A DNA stretch of 64,000 bases from Piezodorus guildinii (Eukaryota; Arthropoda; Insecta; Hemiptera; Pentatomidae): NCBI GenBank assembly GCA_023052935.1, contig CM041297.1, forward strand, positions 1,974,280 through 2,038,279, written 5' to 3'. The notes beneath the pieces were generated by a model. It searched no databases and was not told where the DNA came from. It saw only the letters and a program-made list of their open reading frames with translations. Both the position numbers and the translations under genes were made by a program. Position 1 is the first letter of the stretch, and each line of letters begins with the position of its first letter. This document shows positions 61,700-64,000 of the stretch, piece after piece.

Positions 61700-62209
61700 A
61701 GTTTTTTTTTTTTTTTGTTTTTTTTATTGTTTTCTTCACTATAGAAAAATTCTTCAAATTATCTGAAAAACATTAATTTTGATTTATTTTCTCACATAAA
61801 AAAATATATTTTCAGAAATATAGTCAAGTAAACAATCAATCAATGTTTATCACAAATAGTAAAAACAATGTTTGTAAGTCCACATCGCAGGTCTTTTCAT
61901 CAGGAATATAAATTCAATAGATACATTTTAAAGGTTCATATAGAGAAATATAAGAATAAAATTTTCTGGTAAAATAAAATAGTGTTTTTTCTGAAAATAT
62001 TCATAAGTAAATATTTTTTGTATATTCAAACCTTTTAAATGTATCTAGTGATTTTTTTATCTTGTTGATGACCTGCTAAGGGGATTTCATAATAAATAGT
62101 TTACACTATTTTGGGTAATAAACCCATGTTTTTTTGTCTTCATCAGATTACTTACACTTAAAAGTATGTGTAAATGCTTAGTAATAGTAATAAGTACTGT
62201 TACTGTAGT
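61700..62209. other. decayed foldback-like sequence
   Basis: Contains minus-strand CTGATGA seeds at 61897-61903 and 62140-62146, each beside AAGAC-type words, and the phrase AATAAATAGTTTACACTATT. These look like worn copies of the hammerhead-bearing foldbacks, but pairing is poor. Confidence 0.35.
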
Positions 62210-63012
62210 AAAAAATCTGGTGCGGGCAACACACGACTCACTTTCCGCCTTTGTTAAAATCTATTAAAGAATTTTTAAACACAGTTAGTGATAAAAATGA
62301 GCAAAACTAATAATGAATTAATTAAATCGAATTTATATAGAAACATGTGTTTTATTAAAAAATCTATTATATTATTATCTAAAATAATCAGTTAGTTTTA
62401 TCTTCTTTTCATCACTGTCTATTAACTTTTAAAAGCTTGAGTATAAGATAATATTTTTTCTAAAATCTTTAGCTTTCCAACGGTATATCATACATGTATA
62501 TTACTGCTCTTATATTCAAAAACAAAATTGGATTAAAAAAATATTTTTTCTTTTTTCTCCTTTAGTTGGGTATCGAATTCATTCAAGTTATATATTTATC
62601 TATTTTTTATTGTTAATAACAAGATCATATTGTTATTTTTTTTAGTATCTACAATATTAAAGCTACTTTAGAGGAAGAAACTTTAAAATATCAAGATTTA
62701 AGCTCTGTCAGACTATTTCAATAAGAATGAAACCTACATGATATTAAAGCCTGTCAAATTTTGCATTGATATATAGAGTTTAATCAAAATTATTAGCCGG
62801 TTTTTTGAGAGACACACACACACACGCTCACACACACACACACACACACACACAAACATACACACACAGACCTTTTTGCAAGATCTGGTCATTTGGATTA
62901 AGGGGACCCTAAAATGTGTATTTCTGGTGAAAACTGGAATTCGAAAATTTTCACGATCGTAATACTTTCCCTTACTACATATTTCATATATAGGTAAGTG
63001 AAAGTAAAAAGG
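62210..63012 (+). repeat. family R repeat, full-length copy
   Basis: TAAAAAATCTGGTGCGGGCA start, TTTCATATATAGGTAAGTGA end. It has the longest CA tract of all copies (62813-62868), at the position typical for the family. Confidence 0.78.
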
Positions 63013-63629
63013 AAACATTTTTCATCCATTTAAATTAAACCATAAATTAACACAAATAATAAAGGTTGAGGTAGTTTAGGTAATGGTCGACAAAGGATTT
63101 TCAAAATGGTGTATTTCGAAATTTTAATATTTTAAATTGTAGATCTTTTTTTTCCAAGCTTACAGAATCAAGTACAACACCTACATTGAATTGTTGGGTT
63201 TTGTTACTTTCACATATTCAGAAAGAAAAGTTCTGATTAAGACCTGCAATGTGAGTTGAAAAATCGGTTTCACAATTTATAATTTAAACTATACAACACA
63301 AAAATGAATTGGGATATTTTTAATTTATAAGTTAATTTTAATTAAGTTAGCAGATACATTTAAGCATAAGTTGGACCGAACAAACTAGTAAATATTAATG
63401 CAGTTTATAGTTAAAATGGTAAGCAAAGTAAATAACACAAAATTAGCCATATCCCTGATCATTTTTGAACATTATAGTTTTGAAAATCACCAAATCAACT
63501 GTTTGTTATTCAATAAATACAAAAGTAAACCAAAACTGTGATCCTATGTTTGAAACTGAAATACTTTCTTCTTTTGATTTCACTTTTTTCTGATGTTCCT
63601 AGTGTAAAGGAAGACTTTTTACCAAACAT
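63013..63629. other. flank with a decayed hammerhead-like seed
   Basis: CTGATTAAGACCTGCAATGT with GAGTTGAAAAATCGG at 63233-63265 resembles the core order of the hammerhead-like motifs but has core changes. Otherwise AT-rich with no gene. Confidence 0.3.
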
Positions 63630-63905
63630 ATGGGGGTTACCTGTAGAATGGTGGTTAACACAACAAAATATCCCGGGTTCAAACCCGCAGGTGGCCCTAG
63701 GATTTTTTAATGTGAGTAAAAAATCCTTAGTTATACCATCCTTTGGAGGGGACGCTAAAAGGTGGTCCCGAGCCCGTGCGATGCCAGATACTTTTATAAA
63801 GATCCCTATTGTAATTAAATCTGAACAGACACAATTTTGACTCCCACTGTAAATCACCTGATTAGCCACAGCAGCATAAAGTGATGTTAAATAAATAAAC
63901 AAACT
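63630..63905 (+). repeat. SINE family A
   Basis: GGGGGTTACCTGTAGAATGG head, GGTTCAAACCCGCAGG B box, CTCCCACTGTAAATCACC and an AAATAAATAAACAAAC tail. The head has a small deletion. Confidence 0.72.
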
Positions 63906-64000
63906 AAAACCATGTATCTAAAATAGATTCGAGCAAGTTTAATAAGGAAGTATACTAAATTTATAAGGATTAGTCAACTAAAAAAGATTTTTCTAATCAA

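Overview
The window looks like nuclear DNA from an AT-rich, repeat-loaded insect genome. Genes are split by introns with GT-AG borders. Introns and flanks are packed with mariner transposons, 5'-truncated non-LTR retrotransposons and tRNA-derived SINEs. The recurring AT-rich family that ends in AGGTAAGTGAAAG reminds me of planthopper (Hemiptera) sequence, but that is memory and not a demonstrated match. There are no bacterial operons, tRNA/rRNA genes or CRISPR arrays.

Two host genes can be assembled, facing each other tail to tail. On the + strand (3388-38567) lies a complete 14-exon gene for the mitochondrial RNA helicase SUV3/SUPV3L1. Its exons join in frame to 743 codons with every helicase motif present; its poly(A) signal is at 38603. 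On the - strand (61232 down to 41903) lies a second gene of 14 exons joining in frame to 724 codons. Its C-terminal half resembles the coiled-coil protein CCDC142 family; this is a tentative identification.

Region by region: 1-2233 is a nest of repeats, including a hammerhead-ribozyme-like palindrome. 2234-3387 is a repeat copy plus the SUV3 upstream region. 3388-11087 holds SUV3 exons 1-6, with a mariner, SINEs and retroelement pieces between them. 11088-21002 is a 9.9-kb intron carrying a mariner split by an almost complete 5.87-kb LOA-type non-LTR retrotransposon. 21003-30905 holds exons 7-12 and several non-LTR fragments. 30906-38567 holds exons 13-14, three mariners and a second hammerhead-like element. 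38610-41902 is the intergenic gap, enlarged by a tandem duplication. 41903-61232 is the CCDC142-like gene, whose introns hold a Penelope-like GIY-YIG remnant, a third hammerhead-like foldback, SINEs and a partial duplicate of its own exon 5. 61233-64000 is upstream flank with repeats.

Most of the window is therefore mobile-element debris around two conserved genes. Its most unusual thread is the set of hammerhead-like self-cleaving motifs in foldback elements, with a Penelope-like endonuclease remnant nearby.
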